The notes under the pieces are model-generated. The model was not told where the DNA came from. It made no database searches and saw only the letters and a list, made by a program, of their open reading frames with translations. From Alphaproteobacteria bacterium (GTDB lineage: Bacteria > Pseudomonadota > Alphaproteobacteria > Elsterales > Elsteraceae), in assembly GCA_013298565.1 (NCBI GenBank), contig JAAFIC010000019.1, positions 1 to 41,712 on the forward strand: a DNA stretch of 41,712 bases. The letters are read 5' to 3'. This document shows, piece after piece, positions 22,533 to 33,008 of this stretch. Position numbers and translations under genes: made by a program. Every line of letters begins with the position of its first letter. Within the stretch, counting starts at the first letter, position 1.

Positions 22533-23258
22533 CTAAGCGTCCAACAGCGCCAGCGCCTCGGCCAGCACGATCCGGCCATCGTAGAGCGCGCGGCCCGTAA
22601 TCACGCCGGCGATGCCCGGTGCGTTGGCGGCTTTCAGGGCTTTCAGATCGTCCAGAGAGCCAACCCCACCCGAGGCGATAATAGGGATACGTACGGCCTC
22701 CGACAGCGCGACGGTAGCCTCGACATTCACGCCCATTAGCGTGCCGTCGCGGTCGATGTCGGTATAGATAATTGCGGCAACCCCAGCATCTTCAAACAAG
22801 CGCGCCAAATCCACCGCCTGAAGCTCGGAGGTTTCGGCCCAGCCTTCCACCGCCACGAACCCCTTGCGCGCGTCGATCCCAACCGCCACCCGCTCTGGGA
22901 ATAAGCGGCAGGCGTCTTTTACCAGTGCGGGATTGCGAACGGCGGCAGTCCCCAGAATCACGCGGCGCACGCCAGCGGTCAGCCAGGCCTCAATCGTCGC
23001 CAAATCGCGAATCCCGCCGCCCAACTGCACCGGCAGCGGCGTTGCCGCCAAAATAGCCTCCACCGCACTGCGGTTGGCGGGTTCGCCCGCAAACGCGCCA
23101 TCGAGATCGACCACATGCACCCACTGGCACCCCGCGCGGGCGAACTGCGCGGCCTGATCGCCCGGATCGGTATTGAAGACCGTGGCCTGCGCCATATCGC
23201 CCTTTACCAAACGCACGCACGCGCCTTCTTTCAGATCAATCGCAGGAAACAGAATCAT
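22533..23258 (-). CDS. hisA: ProFAR isomerase
   Basis: A 241-residue (beta/alpha)8 barrel that isomerises ProFAR to PRFAR by an Amadori rearrangement. The catalytic Asp8 is in FPAIDLKEG and the second aspartate in [15 protein letters not shown]. The phosphate-binding loops [11 protein letters not shown] and [12 protein letters not shown] are conserved. The ATG at 23258 overlaps the stop of the preceding acetyltransferase gene by 4 bases, so translation is coupled. Length and motifs are normal. Confidence 0.96.
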   Translation of the reverse strand: MILFPAIDLKEGACVRLVKGDMAQATVFNTDPGDQAAQFARAGCQWVHVVDLDGAFAGEPANRSAVEAILAATPLPVQLGGGIRDLATIEAWLTAGVRRVILGTAAVRNPALVKDACRLFPERVAVGIDARKGFVAVEGWAETSELQAVDLARLFEDAGVAAIIYTDIDRDGTLMGVNVEATVALSEAVRIPIIASGGVGSLDDLKALKAANAPGIAGVITGRALYDGRIVLAEALALLDA

Positions 23259-23812
23259 GGCGCGTCACTCAGCAGCTTGGTGAAATAATGGCCTGTAATC
23301 ATACGGCCTTCGACAATGGCGTAATGGGGATGGGTGGCCCAACGGTGATAGCCAAGGGACTCGTAGAGTTTAATCGCATTCACTTGGGTTTCGCGCACAT
23401 CAAGATTGATGACCTTGAAGCCTGCTTCCCGCGCGCCCGCTTCAATTGCCAGCACCAGTGCCCGCGCCAGGCCACGTCCCCGCGCCCAAGGGGCCACGAA
23501 CATGCCCGTGAGAGTGGCGACATGGGCTTGAGCTTCGTTATTACGCGGCGGGCGCTGCAACTGCGCGGCACCGCCGATAGTGCCATCGAGCCTGCCCACG
23601 AACAAAGTGCGTTCCGGCACCAGCACGACACCGCCCCAATAGCGCTCGAACACGTCGCGGCGCGGGGCCATGAGCCAGCCGAAACCGCCGCCATCGTCAA
23701 TCGCCGCCGCCGCTGCGTCGCAAAGATCGTGCAGGTCGGTGCCGCTAAACTGCTCTAGGCGCTCGGCGGCAATGACGCCAGGGGCAGAGGAAAAAGGCGC
23801 GCGCTGATCCAT
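23255..23812 (-). CDS. GNAT-family acetyltransferase inside the his operon
   Basis: About 185 residues from the ATG at about 23812, which is supported by GGAG upstream; a TTG at 23824 is the alternative. The GNAT fold is seen in [27 protein letters not shown], where the R-G-x-G-L-A stretch is the acetyl-CoA pyrophosphate loop, followed by [21 protein letters not shown] and a C-terminal [15 protein letters not shown]. It would transfer an acyl group to an amine; the substrate is unknown. It sits between hisH and hisA, 23 bp after hisH and overlapping hisA by 4 bases, so it is co-expressed with histidine synthesis, but no role there is established. Confidence 0.88.
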   Translation of the reverse strand: MDQRAPFSSAPGVIAAERLEQFSGTDLHDLCDAAAAAIDDGGGFGWLMAPRRDVFERYWGGVVLVPERTLFVGRLDGTIGGAAQLQRPPRNNEAQAHVATLTGMFVAPWARGRGLARALVLAIEAGAREAGFKVINLDVRETQVNAIKLYESLGYHRWATHPHYAIVEGRMITGHYFTKLLSDAP

Positions 23813-23835
23813 CGCAGTCTCCAAGGAGGGGGGTG

Positions 23836-24486
23836 TTAGGGCCGCCAGGTCAAAAAATTCCTTAGCAGCCGCAACCCAGCGGCTTGGCTTTTTTCGGCAT
23901 GGAACTGCGTGCCAACCATTGTATCGCGCCCGATAATGGCAACAACCGGGCCTGCATAGTCGGTCTCAGCCAGCACGTCCGACGCGGCAATATCGGTCAG
24001 GTGATAGGAGTGAACGAAATACACATGCTCTTCGCCCCCCAAACCCGCCAACACGGGATGGGCGGGCGCAGTGAGGCGCAAGGTATTCCAGCCCATGTGC
24101 GGAATTTTCAGGGCCGGATCGGTGGGCGTGAGGCGTTGGCACGTACCGGGAATCCAGCCCAGCCCCGCGTGGTTCCCGTGCTCGATACCGCGCGCAACCA
24201 TCAACTGCATCCCAACGCAAATGCCGAAGAACGGTTTTGCGTGAACGCGCACGGCTTCGGTCAAAGCTTCCAGCAGCCCCGGCACGGCCAGCAAGCCGCG
24301 CCGACAGTCGCCAAACGCGCCTTGGCCTGGTAGCACTAACCGGTCTGCGGTAGCCACTGTATCCGCATCGCCGGTAATGATAACCGACACCTCCCGCCCG
24401 GCATCCCGCGCCGCGCGTTCAAGCGCTTTGGCCGCCGACGTAAGATTGCCCGAGCCGTAATCTATAACCGCGATTGTTTCAGCCAT
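23836..24486 (-). CDS. hisH: Imidazole glycerol phosphate synthase, glutaminase subunit
   Basis: A 216-residue class I glutamine amidotransferase that feeds ammonia to HisF. The catalytic triad is visible: Cys90 in [11 protein letters not shown], and His plus Glu in [10 protein letters not shown] near the C-terminus. [11 protein letters not shown] and [11 protein letters not shown] are the other conserved parts. The ATG touches the stop of hisB (1-base overlap), indicating coupled translation. Confidence 0.96.
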   Translation of the reverse strand: MAETIAVIDYGSGNLTSAAKALERAARDAGREVSVIITGDADTVATADRLVLPGQGAFGDCRRGLLAVPGLLEALTEAVRVHAKPFFGICVGMQLMVARGIEHGNHAGLGWIPGTCQRLTPTDPALKIPHMGWNTLRLTAPAHPVLAGLGGEEHVYFVHSYHLTDIAASDVLAETDYAGPVVAIIGRDTMVGTQFHAEKSQAAGLRLLRNFLTWRP

Positions 24487-25085
24487 TACAGCGACCCACC
24501 CAGAACCCCTTTGGTCGAAGGAACGGCAGCAGCGGCGCGCGGATCGACCGTTACGGCTTGGCGCAACGCGCGGGCGAGCGCCTTAAAGCAGCTTTCGACG
24601 ATATGGTGATTATTCTCACCGTAGAGGTTTTCGATATGCAAGGTGAGGCCCGCCGCTTGCGCGAAGGCTTGAAACCATTCTTTGAACAGCTCCGTATCCA
24701 TCTCGCCCAGCTTATCGCGGCTGAAAGCGACCTTCCAAATCAGATAGGGCCGATTGGACGCATCAAGCGCCACACGGGTTAAGGTTTCGTCCATTGGGAT
24801 AATGGCCGCGCCGTAACGGGTAATGCCCTTGCGGTCGCCCAGCGCCTTGGTCACGGCCTCGCCAATGGCAATGCCGCTGTCTTCCGTTGTGTGGTGAAAG
24901 TCGATATGCAAATCGCCTTCGGCGCGCACGTAAAGGTCGATCAAGCTATGCCGAGACAGTTGCTCCAGCATGTGATCGAGAAAACCGATACCGGTTTTAA
25001 CGTCATAAACACCCGTTCCATCCAGGTTCACCCGAACCTCGATGCTGGTTTCTTTCGTGCTCCGCCGAACGTCCCCGTGCCGCAT
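24486..25085 (-). CDS. hisB: Imidazoleglycerol-phosphate dehydratase
   Basis: About 199 residues from the ATG at 25085 ([14 protein letters not shown]). A TTG four codons upstream is possible but less likely. The enzyme dehydrates imidazole glycerol phosphate to imidazole acetol phosphate. Both metal-binding halves are present: [14 protein letters not shown] with [17 protein letters not shown], and [17 protein letters not shown]. This is the monofunctional form, without the phosphatase domain found in enteric HisB. It is the first gene of the operon hisB-hisH-acetyltransferase-hisA-hisF-hisE-HIT. Confidence 0.96.
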   Translation of the reverse strand: MRHGDVRRSTKETSIEVRVNLDGTGVYDVKTGIGFLDHMLEQLSRHSLIDLYVRAEGDLHIDFHHTTEDSGIAIGEAVTKALGDRKGITRYGAAIIPMDETLTRVALDASNRPYLIWKVAFSRDKLGEMDTELFKEWFQAFAQAAGLTLHIENLYGENNHHIVESCFKALARALRQAVTVDPRAAAAVPSTKGVLGGSL

Positions 25086-25113
25086 GGACCAACCCAACCC
25101 TTCGCCTTGACTG

Positions 25114-25131
25114 TGTTACGTCCTTGTAACA
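25114..25131. promoter_or_regulatory. Inverted repeat upstream of hisB
   Basis: tgttac and gtaaca arms flank a 6-base centre about 30 bp upstream of the hisB start. There is no T run, so it is not an intrinsic terminator. It could be an operator or mRNA leader structure for the his operon. A second symmetric element, ggggg/ccccc at 25152-25166, lies just after the chemoreceptor gene and may help end its transcript. Confidence 0.35.
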
Positions 25132-25187
25132 GGCGCGAGAAGGGGGGGGAAGGGGGCTGCTCCCCCCGCCGGCACATCACCCTTCTA

Positions 25188-27425
25188 TTATTCAGCCGCT
25201 TGGGACATCGGAACGAAGTGATGCTGTGCCCCGTCTGTATCATTGGCCGGAACAGCAAGTTCCACAGCGTCGCCATCGGCGGTATCGCGCAACTGGCGCA
25301 CGAAGCCTTCGATAACATCCAGCAAACTCGTCGATTCCTCGTTGAGCTTACCTGCAATGGTCAGCACATGCACCGCCGCATCGCCCGTATCGATAGCAGC
25401 TTGGGTCACGCCGCCGATGCTACCCGAGACCGTATTGGTGGACGCCGCCGCCGATTGAATGGAAAGTGCAATGTCCGAAGTCGCCCGATCTTGCTGGTCA
25501 ATGGCCCCGGAAATTTCTCCGTTGATCTGATCCAGGCGGCGAATAATTGCTGCGATCCCCGCCATACCGTCCACGGCTTGCCGTGTGGTCGATTGGATCA
25601 TCTGAACCTGGGCCGCGATATCGCCTGTCGCCCGCGCCGTCTGCGTTGCAAGCTGCTTTACTTCCCCTGCAACCACAGCAAAGCCCTTGCCCGCATCCCC
25701 CGCCCGCGCGGCCTCAATAGTCGCATTCAGCGCCAACAAATTTGTTTGACCGGCAATGCCATTGATGAGATCGACGACTTGGCCAATGCGTTGCGCTGCA
25801 TCCGAAAGCGAGCGCATGGTGTTCGTAATCAGGTCTGCATTGCTCACCGCCTCGCCCGCAACCTTGCCCGCTTCTTGGACTTGGCTGGTGATGCTGGTGA
25901 TCGAGCGACTGAGTTCATCTGCGGCGCTGGCAACATTATGCACAAATTCTGCCGCACTTTGGGCGGCATCCGACACGTGACCGGACTGACGGCTGGTTTC
26001 TTCCGCCGTGCGCGTCATCCCGAGCGCGGTCGATTCCATATCGTCGGCCAGCCCGCTAACTTCTTGCACTGCGTGATTAACGCTGCTTTCAAGGCTTTGG
26101 GCGAGTTCGTTCAGTGTGCGCCGCTTCACTTCAGCCGCCCGGCCTTCCAGCGCCTCTTGTTCGCGGGCCAACCGATCATTATCAATAGCCTGCTGTTTGA
26201 AGACTTGGAAGGCGAGAGCCATTTTGCCGATTTCGTCTGAACGCTGGCGTCCGGGTACGCCGACATCAAGATCGCCCGAGGCCAGACGGTTCATGGCTTT
26301 GGTAATCGCACTCAGCGGCACAGCAATGCCGCGCGCGGTGAAAATTCCTAAAATCGCCAGCACAGCCAGCAATAACGTGCCGGTAATCAGCAGGGTTGCC
26401 CGCAGGCTTTCAATATCGGCAAACACTTCCGCCGCATCAATTTCCCCCAGCAGCGCCCACCGAATGCCAAAGACATCAACGGGACGGTAGGAGGAGATCA
26501 CCTCTGCATCGCGGTAATTGCGAATTTCATGCACACCGTCGCGGCCTTCTAGCGCTGCCCTTACCGAATCCGTCTCGACGTGGGTTGAAAGAATAGCATC
26601 GGCCCCCGAAAAGCGCGATACCGAGCGCATCATGAGATCCGAGCCAACCAGATAGGTTTCGCCCGTATTGCCCATGCCTGCCGTATTGCCCAAAACTTTG
26701 TTCATGCCATCAACGGGCAACTGCACGGCCAAAACGCCAGAGAAAGCGCCATCAGGCTGAAACATTGCCGTGGCAAGAAAGCTGGTCGGCTTGTCGCCAT
26801 TAGGTTTATAGGGGGCGAAATCGGCCATAACGATCTTACCCGCTTCGGGATTATCGCGAATAGCCTTCACCAATTTAGCGAGGTGCGATTCCTTGAACGG
26901 CCCGGCCCGGAAGCTGGTGGCAAAATCATTATTCTTCGCCACAGTATAAATCAAATTAGCGCTGGCATCGAACAGCATCAGATCGCCATAGCCCGATTCT
27001 TGGCGCACGGTTCGCAGCCACGGGTGATGCTGGATATGGGCGGGACTGTAGAAATTCTCGGTTTTGCCGTCATCCAGTTTCGAGCGGTCGGCCTTCTCGG
27101 GGTTCGCCGTGATGAACGCAGCTTGCAGCGATTCCGTTTTATCGAACCCGAAGCTCTGCCAGCCGATCGTAAGATCGTTGACCGCGCCGCGCACGGCAGG
27201 ACTAGTCGCCAGCACGCGCAGATTGGTAGCAACACCCTCAAAATAGGACGCAACCGCTGACCGACGGGATTCCAGCATCGAATCCAGCTTTACTTCCGTC
27301 GCTGTCCGCAACTGCTGCTCGGCGGTTACGAAAGACACGAGACCCGTCGCAATACCCGCAACTAAAGCCGCCCCGACGATAAGAATCGGCAGTTTCACGG
27401 AAATGGATAAAGTAGGCAAACGCAT
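25188..27425 (-). CDS. Methyl-accepting chemotaxis protein with Cache sensor
   Basis: A 745-residue chemoreceptor. Transmembrane helix 1 is at about 11-33, followed by a large periplasmic Cache-type ligand-binding domain (about 40-335). Transmembrane helix 2 is at about 342-362, and a HAMP linker follows ([25 protein letters not shown]). The cytoplasmic signalling domain has its conserved hairpin tip at [39 protein letters not shown], which contacts CheA and CheW. There is no C-terminal CheR-binding pentapeptide. It stands alone without che genes. The ligand is unknown. Confidence 0.95.
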   Translation of the reverse strand: MRLPTLSISVKLPILIVGAALVAGIATGLVSFVTAEQQLRTATEVKLDSMLESRRSAVASYFEGVATNLRVLATSPAVRGAVNDLTIGWQSFGFDKTESLQAAFITANPEKADRSKLDDGKTENFYSPAHIQHHPWLRTVRQESGYGDLMLFDASANLIYTVAKNNDFATSFRAGPFKESHLAKLVKAIRDNPEAGKIVMADFAPYKPNGDKPTSFLATAMFQPDGAFSGVLAVQLPVDGMNKVLGNTAGMGNTGETYLVGSDLMMRSVSRFSGADAILSTHVETDSVRAALEGRDGVHEIRNYRDAEVISSYRPVDVFGIRWALLGEIDAAEVFADIESLRATLLITGTLLLAVLAILGIFTARGIAVPLSAITKAMNRLASGDLDVGVPGRQRSDEIGKMALAFQVFKQQAIDNDRLAREQEALEGRAAEVKRRTLNELAQSLESSVNHAVQEVSGLADDMESTALGMTRTAEETSRQSGHVSDAAQSAAEFVHNVASAADELSRSITSITSQVQEAGKVAGEAVSNADLITNTMRSLSDAAQRIGQVVDLINGIAGQTNLLALNATIEAARAGDAGKGFAVVAGEVKQLATQTARATGDIAAQVQMIQSTTRQAVDGMAGIAAIIRRLDQINGEISGAIDQQDRATSDIALSIQSAAASTNTVSGSIGGVTQAAIDTGDAAVHVLTIAGKLNEESTSLLDVIEGFVRQLRDTADGDAVELAVPANDTDGAQHHFVPMSQAAE

Positions 27426-27849
27426 AGCCTCGCCCCCGGCGCATCTGAACCAACGGCGCTCAGAAATTACATTTCATGAAGCACCGTAGTTAGTCCGTGT
27501 TACTGAACGGTGACAAGTTTATGAAGGGGTCAGGACTCTTCCGTCGCCAGCTATGCGATTAGCTCATAGCCGTTTGCAGCACAGCCAAGCGCTTTAAGCC
27601 CCGCTCGCGTAAAAAAACCACCCCTCGCGCCATGATTTCGCCGTTGCAGCCGGACGCAGTGCGCCCTACATACACGTCCAACACGATTGAGAAACTCGCG
27701 CGTGGCAGGGGTCGTCCCTCGACCGCCGTGGGTTTCGATCAGACCACGGGGACCGCAGGCGGTGCCGTGGGGGAGGGCCGGGGCGTTACAGCTTGCGGGC
27801 GTTTCCAGGGCCGCCAGATTGGGTCTGCTAGACAGAAGGAAAGAGTTTG
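27426..27849. other. 424-bp spacer between the chemoreceptor and dnaK
   Basis: This region separates the divergent chemoreceptor and dnaK genes. It should hold both promoters and possibly a heat-shock promoter for dnaK, but I could not identify a convincing sigma32 or sigma70 pair. ORFs within it lack coding character. A gctatg/catagc inverted repeat occurs near 27550. The dnaK ribosome site (AGAAGGAAAGAG) lies at its right end. Confidence 0.5.
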
Positions 27850-29775
27850 ATGAGCAAAGTTATCGGGATTGACCTAGGCACAACGAATTCCTGCATTGCT
27901 ATCATGGATGGCAAAACTCCCCGAGTGATCGAAAATGCCGAAGGCGCGCGCACTACGCCGTCGATGGTGGCTTTTGCCGACAATGGAGACCGGCTAGTGG
28001 GGCAGGCTGCCAAGCGCCAAGCCGTCACGAACCCGGAAAACACGCTGTTTGCCGTTAAGCGCCTCGTGGGCCGCCGCTTCGATGACAAGCTGGTGCAGAA
28101 GGAAATTGGCCTGGTCCCCTATAAAATCGTCGATGGCGACAATGGCGATGCGTGGGTCGAGAGCCGCTCCAAAAAATATTCTCCGTCGCAAATTAGCGCC
28201 TTCATTCTGCAAAAAATGAAGGAAACTGCCGAAGCCTTCTTGGGCGAACCCGTGACCCAAGCCGTTATCACCGTGCCGGCTTACTTCAACGACGCTCAAC
28301 GCCAAGCCACACGCGATGCCGGGAAAATCGCCGGTCTCGAAGTGCTGCGGATCATCAACGAGCCAACCGCTGCCGCCCTCGCCTACGGGCTTGATAAAAA
28401 AGGCACGGGGACGATTGCGGTTTACGATCTCGGCGGCGGCACTTTCGATGTGTCCGTGCTGGAGATTGGCGACGGTGTGTTCGAGGTAAAATCCACCAAC
28501 GGCGATACGTTCCTCGGCGGGGAAGATTTCGATAAGCGCATTATAGATTATTTGGCCGATGAGTTTAAGAAAGAGCAAGGTATCGACCTGCGCTCCGACA
28601 AGCTGGCGCTACAACGCCTGAAGGAAGCCGCCGAAAAGGCCAAGATCGAGCTTTCGTCGGCCACGCAGACCGAAGTAAACCTGCCGTTCATTACCGCAGA
28701 TGCCTCCGGCCCGAAGCATCTTAACGTCAAGCTCAGTCGCGCCAAGCTGGAAGCCTTGGTGGATGACCTGGTGGAGCGCACGGTAGAGCCGTGCAAAGCC
28801 GCGCTGAAAGATGCCGGTTTGACGGCGGCTGATATTGATGAAGTGATCCTGGTCGGCGGCATGACCCGAATGCCTAAGATTTTTGAAACGGTAAAGCGCT
28901 ACTTTGGCAAAGAACCCCATCGCGGCGTTAACCCCGATGAAGTGGTGGCGCTCGGCGCTGCCATTCAAGGCGGCGTGCTGAAGGGCGAGGTTAAGGACGT
29001 TCTGCTGCTCGACGTGACGCCGCTGTCGCTCGGTATCGAAACCTTGGGCGGTGTCTTCACGCGCCTGATCGACCGCAACACGACGATCCCGACGCGCAAA
29101 AGCCAAACTTTCTCAACCGCCGACGATAGCCAAACCGCCGTAACGATCCGCGTGGCCCAAGGCGAGCGCGAAATGGCAGCGGATAATAAAATGCTGGGCC
29201 AGTTCGATCTGGTCGGCATTCCGCCCGCACCGCGCGGCATTCCGCAGATCGAAGTGACCTTCGATATTGACGCTAACGGTATTGTCAACGTCTCGGCCAA
29301 GGATAAGGCGACGGGTAAGGAACAGCAAATCCGCATCCAAGCCTCCGGCGGCCTGTCGGATTCCGAGATCGAAAAGATGGTCAAGGAAGCCGAAGCCAAT
29401 GCGGCAGACGATAAGAAGAAGAAGGAAGTTGCCGAGGCGCGCAATACCGCCGATAGCCTGATCCACTCGACCGAAAAGAGCCTGGCTGACTATGGCGATA
29501 AGGTTGCCGCAGCGGAAAAATCGGCGATTGAAGAAGAAATTAAAGCCCTGAAGGCGGTGCTGGAATCGGGCGATGCCGCCACGATTAGAACCAAGACCGA
29601 ATCCCTCACGAAAGCCTCGATGAAGCTCGGCGAAGCCATGTACAAGGCGCAAGAAACCGATGCTCCCGGCTCGGGTCCGGCAGCAGGCGGGGGCGAGGGT
29701 GGCGCTGCCGATAGCTCCGTCGTCGATGCCGATTTTGAGGAAGTGGACGAGCGTAAGAAAGGCCGCACTGCCTAA
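27850..29775 (+). CDS. dnaK: Hsp70 chaperone DnaK
   Basis: 641 residues, full family length. The ATP-binding signature [17 protein letters not shown] opens the protein, with [15 protein letters not shown]-type motif ([17 protein letters not shown]) and [13 protein letters not shown] later in the nucleotide-binding domain. The linker [19 protein letters not shown] leads to the substrate-binding domain. The lid ends in a Gly-rich disordered segment and DADFEEVDE, the usual DnaK tail. It refolds and holds unfolded proteins with DnaJ and GrpE. The ATG at 27850 is used; a TTG just upstream is an unneeded extension. dnaJ follows; grpE and hrcA are not in the window. Confidence 0.98.
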   Translation: MSKVIGIDLGTTNSCIAIMDGKTPRVIENAEGARTTPSMVAFADNGDRLVGQAAKRQAVTNPENTLFAVKRLVGRRFDDKLVQKEIGLVPYKIVDGDNGDAWVESRSKKYSPSQISAFILQKMKETAEAFLGEPVTQAVITVPAYFNDAQRQATRDAGKIAGLEVLRIINEPTAAALAYGLDKKGTGTIAVYDLGGGTFDVSVLEIGDGVFEVKSTNGDTFLGGEDFDKRIIDYLADEFKKEQGIDLRSDKLALQRLKEAAEKAKIELSSATQTEVNLPFITADASGPKHLNVKLSRAKLEALVDDLVERTVEPCKAALKDAGLTAADIDEVILVGGMTRMPKIFETVKRYFGKEPHRGVNPDEVVALGAAIQGGVLKGEVKDVLLLDVTPLSLGIETLGGVFTRLIDRNTTIPTRKSQTFSTADDSQTAVTIRVAQGEREMAADNKMLGQFDLVGIPPAPRGIPQIEVTFDIDANGIVNVSAKDKATGKEQQIRIQASGGLSDSEIEKMVKEAEANAADDKKKKEVAEARNTADSLIHSTEKSLADYGDKVAAAEKSAIEEEIKALKAVLESGDAATIRTKTESLTKASMKLGEAMYKAQETDAPGSGPAAGGGEGGAADSSVVDADFEEVDERKKGRTA

Positions 29776-29796
29776 TTTCGCCAGACTGGAATTTCG

Positions 29797-29830
29797 TCGG
29801 CAGTTCCCTTAACAGAGCTGCCGATTTTTT
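29797..29830 (+). terminator. Intrinsic terminator between dnaK and dnaJ
   Basis: tcggcag pairs with ctgccga around a 14-base loop and is directly followed by six T residues. It lies 22 bp after the dnaK stop and 44 bp before the dnaJ start. It would lower dnaJ expression relative to dnaK by partial termination, consistent with the known excess of DnaK over DnaJ in bacteria. Confidence 0.7.
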
Positions 29831-29873
29831 CGTCTTTGACTCACGCCTTTCCAAGGGTGGCAGCGACCGTAGC

Positions 29874-31034
29874 ATGGCTAAACAGGATTATTACGAGCTG
29901 CTCGGCGTCTCGCGCACCGCCAGCGCCGATGACCTCAAGAAAGCCTATCGTAAGCTTGCAATGCAGTATCACCCAGACCGCAATCCGGGCGACGCAGCGG
30001 CTGAATTGAAATTCAAAGAAATCTCCGAAGCCTATGATGCGCTGCGCGACGATGATAAACGCGCGGCCTACGATCGTTTCGGCCATGCCGCCTTTGAAGG
30101 CCCTGGCTCTGGGCGCGGTGCGGGCGGGGCAGGGGGCGGCTTCGACTTTAACTTCAGCTCGGGCTTTGCCGATATTTTCGATGAAGTCTTCGGCGAGTTC
30201 ATGGGCGGCGGCGCGCGGGCGCGCGGCGGGGCCAGCGGGCGCGGCGCGGACTTGCGCTATAACCTCGAAATTAGCCTGGAAGATGCCTTCGCCGGAACCA
30301 CCGCCAAGGTTCAGGTGGCCTCTAGCATCGTCTGCGAAGTCTGCGATGGCACAGGGGCCGAGGCAGGCTCGAAGCCTATCACCTGCCCAACCTGTAGCGG
30401 CGCGGGCAAAGTGCGCGCGCAGCAGGGTTTCTTCACCATCGAACGCCCCTGCCCTTCCTGCGGCGGCGCGGGCCGCGTGATCGAAAAGCCGTGTAAGGCG
30501 TGCGGCGGGGCCGGGCGGACGCGGAAGGAAAAAACTCTCTCCGTCACTATTCCAGCAGGCGTTGAAGAAGGCACGCGCATTCGCTTGACCGGCGAAGGCG
30601 AAGCTGGCGTGCGGGGCGCACCGCCCGGCGATCTTTATATTTTTCTTGCGATTGGCGCGCATCGCATTTTCCAGCGTGATGGCGCGAATACCTTCTACCG
30701 CGTGCCATTGCCGATGACGACTGCGGCCTTGGGCGGGCAAATCGAAGTGCCGTCCATTGATGGTTCGCGGGTAAAAATCACCATTCCACCCGGCACGCAA
30801 ACCGGCCACCAGTTCAGGCTGCGGGGCAAGGGCATGTCGGTGCTGCGCGTTACTCAGCGCGGCGATATGTATGTTGAGGCCACAGTGGAAACGCCGGTCA
30901 ACCTTAGCCCGCGCCAGCAGGAATTGCTGCGGGAGTTTGATGCCGCGAGCGAATCCGATCAAACCCACCCGCAATCCTCCGGCTTTTTCCAGCGCGTGAA
31001 AGAGTTTTTCGCGGGTTCGACGACCAGTGACTAG
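29874..31034 (+). CDS. dnaJ: Hsp40 co-chaperone DnaJ
   Basis: A 386-residue type I DnaJ with all domains. The J-domain (about 1-70) has the HPD tripeptide in [10 protein letters not shown] Gly-rich stretch follows (about 85-130, [17 protein letters not shown]), then four zinc-binding repeats [24 protein letters not shown] and CKACGGAG. The C-terminal substrate-binding domains come last ([19 protein letters not shown]). It stimulates DnaK ATPase and delivers clients. It lies downstream of dnaK after a terminator-like hairpin, with rph immediately after it. Confidence 0.97.
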   Translation: MAKQDYYELLGVSRTASADDLKKAYRKLAMQYHPDRNPGDAAAELKFKEISEAYDALRDDDKRAAYDRFGHAAFEGPGSGRGAGGAGGGFDFNFSSGFADIFDEVFGEFMGGGARARGGASGRGADLRYNLEISLEDAFAGTTAKVQVASSIVCEVCDGTGAEAGSKPITCPTCSGAGKVRAQQGFFTIERPCPSCGGAGRVIEKPCKACGGAGRTRKEKTLSVTIPAGVEEGTRIRLTGEGEAGVRGAPPGDLYIFLAIGAHRIFQRDGANTFYRVPLPMTTAALGGQIEVPSIDGSRVKITIPPGTQTGHQFRLRGKGMSVLRVTQRGDMYVEATVETPVNLSPRQQELLREFDAASESDQTHPQSSGFFQRVKEFFAGSTTSD

Positions 31035-31052
31035 TTTTTGGAGTTTATCCTC

Positions 31053-31784
31053 ATGACAACCGCTTTCCGCCGCCCCTCGGGCCGCAGTGCCGACCAGTTG
31101 CGCGCCGTTAGCCTAGAGCCGGGGTTCGCCAAATATGCGGAAGGCTCGTGCATGGTCCGTTTCGGCGATACGCATGTTTTATGCACTGCCTCGATTGACG
31201 AAAAAGTGCCGCCGTTTTTGCGGAATACCGGCAAGGGCTGGGTGACGGCGGAATATGGCATGTTGCCCCGTGCAACCCACTCCCGCATGGACCGCGAGGC
31301 CGCTAAGGGCAAGCAAAGTGGCCGCACGCAGGAAATTCAGCGCCTGATTGGCCGCTCCTTACGCGCCGTCACCGATCTAACCGCAATGGGGGAGCGGCAA
31401 ATCAAGATCGACTGCGACGTGATCCAGGCCGATGGCGGCACCCGCACCGCTTCCATTACCGGCGCCTACGTTGCCTTGCATCTCGCCCTGCGGAAACTGG
31501 TGGAGAGCAAGGCGATTCCAGCCCTACCGCTGAAGGCAGAAGTAGCGGCTATTTCCTGCGGTCTTTACAACGGCGTGGCCGTGCTAGACCTGGATTATCT
31601 TGAAGATTCCAACGCCCAAGCCGATGCAAACTTTGTGCTTACCGGGCGCGGCGGGCTAGTGGAAATCCAAGGCACCGCCGAGCAAGACCCGTTCAGCGAA
31701 GAGCAGTTTGCAGAGCTTTTACGCCTCGCCAAACACGGCATCGGTCAGTTGGTCTCGCTTCAGCGCAAGGCCGTGATGGGCTAG
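31053..31784 (+). CDS. rph: Ribonuclease PH
   Basis: 243 residues from the ATG at 31053, which has GGAG at proper distance; an in-frame start at 31038 lacks one. RNase PH is a phosphorolytic 3'-5' exoribonuclease that trims tRNA precursors. [46 protein letters not shown] and [21 protein letters not shown] are fully conserved family blocks. In many alphaproteobacteria rph sits beside hrcA-grpE; here it follows dnaJ with only 18 bp between. Its TAG stop abuts the stop of the convergent flagellin-like gene with no spacing. Confidence 0.97.
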   Translation: MTTAFRRPSGRSADQLRAVSLEPGFAKYAEGSCMVRFGDTHVLCTASIDEKVPPFLRNTGKGWVTAEYGMLPRATHSRMDREAAKGKQSGRTQEIQRLIGRSLRAVTDLTAMGERQIKIDCDVIQADGGTRTASITGAYVALHLALRKLVESKAIPALPLKAEVAAISCGLYNGVAVLDLDYLEDSNAQADANFVLTGRGGLVEIQGTAEQDPFSEEQFAELLRLAKHGIGQLVSLQRKAVMG

Positions 31785-33008
31785 CTATACTTTAATATTG
31801 ATAAGGCTACTTCCGCCAAGATTAGAGATCATATCAGCGATCATTTTTTGACCGCGCACTGTGTTATTGATAGTCTCAAAATTTATACTTTGAGAAAGTT
31901 GAGATCTTTGAATAATTAGAGCATCTTCTTCAGAGTCAATTTCTTGTATTTTTTGAGCGCCATTGCGGTATTCATCCGCAATGGCATTGTTAAACTGTTG
32001 CCTTATTTTGATGATGTTGGCTTGAATGCCTAACGATTCCAACCCAGCATCAATAACATCGCTGGCTTTCTCTAAATCCGAGATTGCACCCTCAACGCCT
32101 TTTTGAGTTGCCAGCCCCTCGTAAAGATAAGAATAAAACAGCCCCAAGCCAGAACGCGGAGACCGAAGAGGCTCTGTACCTACGGTGACATCATCCGCCA
32201 CACTACCCGAAAAACTTTGATCGTAATATCTTAACTCACGTACATGAGATGAGTAGTCGGTGACTTCTAACCTTAAGTAATTCCCAGGATTGCTGCCATA
32301 GATAGAATTTCCTTCTAATCGCACAGGTTTCCAGAATGTAGAATAGCCCCCGAGTTGCAAGAGTTTAGGACTTGCGGCAAGATTTTGAACAAAAGTATCT
32401 GTGACTGTATCAGTACCAAAAATTCCTATAGCAGAGCTAGGTGCATACTCATGCCAAGAGTTTGTCCCAAGGTATTTTCCCGTTAATTTCAAAGAAGCAT
32501 TGTCTGAAAATTTAAGCTTGTAGTCTTTATCTGCTCTGTACACAGGGCCTTCTTCCCGACCTGTTAATAAGTTCATGCCTGCATACGTCGAGTCAGCCAA
32601 AACCGATTCGACTTGAGTGATCATTGCATCAAACTCTCTGGATAATTTTATTCTTTCTTTATTACCGCTCTTGTCATTAATAGCATCAATGTATCTATTG
32701 TATAACGGTTCACTTTTTGACGCAATAAGACGGCCTTTCATCTGAGCGAGAAGAGATTTGGCTGCATTCGCGCCCAACAACGACACATCAATTAGCCCAA
32801 GTGCAGCATCAGATGCTGCTTTATACGAGTCGAATTTCAACGCATCTTCTTGAAGAGCTTTTTGCTTAAAATAAAATTCAGGGTTATCTTGCACGCGCGA
32901 ATATTTTTTACCTGTTGTCAATCGATTGAAAGCCGACTCCGCCGCAGATTTATTTTTATCTAAATTAGATATTTGTTTTAGAAGGGAGTTATTGAGTCGA
33001 ATCTCCAA
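31785..33008 (-). CDS. Flagellin-like protein, AT-rich orphan
   Basis: About 407 residues. The N-terminal part IRLNNSLLKQISNLDKNKSAAESAFNRLTTGKKYSRVQDNPE and the C-terminal part (GIQANIIKIRQQFNNAIADEY... SQLSQSINFETINNTVRGQKMIADMI) match the flagellin D0/D1 helices that form the filament core. The middle domain (about 150-300) is variable and beta-rich, as in surface-exposed flagellin domains. A TTG at 33008 preceded by GGAGGAG is the best start; the frame can extend to a TTG at 33023. The gene is distinctly AT-rich against its neighbours, and no other flagellar gene is in the window, so transfer is likely. Confidence 0.8.
   Translation of the reverse strand: MEIRLNNSLLKQISNLDKNKSAAESAFNRLTTGKKYSRVQDNPEFYFKQKALQEDALKFDSYKAASDAALGLIDVSLLGANAAKSLLAQMKGRLIASKSEPLYNRYIDAINDKSGNKERIKLSREFDAMITQVESVLADSTYAGMNLLTGREEGPVYRADKDYKLKFSDNASLKLTGKYLGTNSWHEYAPSSAIGIFGTDTVTDTFVQNLAASPKLLQLGGYSTFWKPVRLEGNSIYGSNPGNYLRLEVTDYSSHVRELRYYDQSFSGSVADDVTVGTEPLRSPRSGLGLFYSYLYEGLATQKGVEGAISDLEKASDVIDAGLESLGIQANIIKIRQQFNNAIADEYRNGAQKIQEIDSEEDALIIQRSQLSQSINFETINNTVRGQKMIADMISNLGGSSLINIKV

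Noticed and set aside
24891-26240. 449-codon plus-strand frame opposite hisB and the chemoreceptor
   Set aside because: The opposite strand encodes clear HisB and MCP domains; this frame has no domain and unusual Arg/His/Cys composition.
27632-27849. Plus-strand frame in the dnaK leader
   Set aside because: There is no ribosome site or motif, and it runs straight into the dnaK start; treated as untranslated leader.
29841-30974. 377-codon minus-strand frame opposite dnaJ
   Set aside because: The plus strand encodes complete DnaJ with all zinc motifs; the antisense frame is a by-product of codon bias.
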